Source of the DNA: Rallus limicola
Lineage: Eukaryota > Chordata > Aves > Gruiformes > Rallidae
Direction of reading: 5' to 3'
NCBI GenBank assembly: GCA_022605955.1
Contig: JAKCOZ010000082.1
Location: forward strand, 957,501-1,021,500
Length of the DNA: 64,000 bases
Shown here: piece after piece, positions 63,984 to 64,000 of the stretch
Position numbering within the stretch: the first letter of the stretch is position 1
Layout: each line of letters opens with the position of its first letter
The notes under the pieces: model-generated
Told to the model about the DNA's origin: nothing
Database searches by the model: none
The model's input: the letters and a program-made list of their open reading frames with translations, nothing else
Made by a program: the position numbers and the translations under genes

Positions 63984-64000
63984 CCCGGCCCGGTAGGTCC
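63984..64000 (-). other. GOLPH3L: GOLPH3L non-coding exon 1 (end only)
   Basis: On the minus strand the window edge leads into ACCGGGCCGGG followed by a strong donor GTAAGAT (GT at 63982-63983), in CpG-rich sequence about 540 bp upstream of the ATG exon. This fits a 5' UTR exon that continues beyond the window. Confidence 0.55.

Overview
The window is vertebrate nuclear DNA, almost certainly from a bird. It carries many 5'-truncated CR1 LINE copies, and its genes are intron-rich but very compact. It is extremely GC-rich, full of poly-C/poly-G runs and packed with minisatellites, which is typical of a small avian microchromosome. The gene content matches human 1q21.3 (the region I associate with chicken chromosome 25). 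No bacterial, viral, CRISPR or operon features were found.

Layout from left to right: the 3' part of SHE (+, 245-2921) converges on IL6R (-, 5394-10449). Then come ATP8B2 (-, 12489-24882, 27 coding exons), AQP10 (-, 25675-27500, 6 exons), HAX1 (-, 28745-30214, 7 exons), a gene-free stretch of about 9 kb, MCL1 (-, 40751-44872, 3 exons), ENSA (-, 51080-56663, 3 exons) and GOLPH3L (-, 57797-63441, 4 coding exons plus a non-coding first exon at the right edge). All exon borders given were read base by base. They have GT/AG borders and consistent phases and, apart from the frameshifts noted, join into single reading frames: ATP8B2 1193 aa, AQP10 310 aa, HAX1 282 aa, ENSA 117 aa, GOLPH3L 285 aa. 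Each gene except SHE (5' end outside the window) has a CpG-rich start or a compact upstream region. Poly(A) signals are visible for all but GOLPH3L.

The genes are functionally unrelated neighbours: SH2 adaptor, cytokine receptor, lipid flippase, aquaglyceroporin, mitochondrial survival factor, BCL2-family survival factor, PP2A inhibitor and Golgi PI4P reader. SHE-IL6R-ATP8B2-AQP10-HAX1 and MCL1-ENSA-GOLPH3L are two blocks that lie several Mb apart in human. Here they are joined across 30.3-39.1 kb, which holds only repeats and one orphan CpG-rich patch.

The most unusual things are: two perfect palindromes (38-bp and 37-bp arms, each with a 2-bp centre) in first introns; reading-frame breaks in MCL1 (two) and IL6R (one), plus loss of the BH3 aspartate in MCL1; two ATP8B2 introns that are almost entirely a sense-oriented CR1 whose tail abuts the splice acceptor; a poly-C minisatellite of about 28 units in MCL1 intron 1 in which every unit carries splice-site-like motifs; and two near-identical CR1-plus-flank copies in ENSA and GOLPH3L introns that look like a 3' transduction. 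I see no new protein-coding system. The novelty is in repeat and gene architecture, and part of it may be assembly error.
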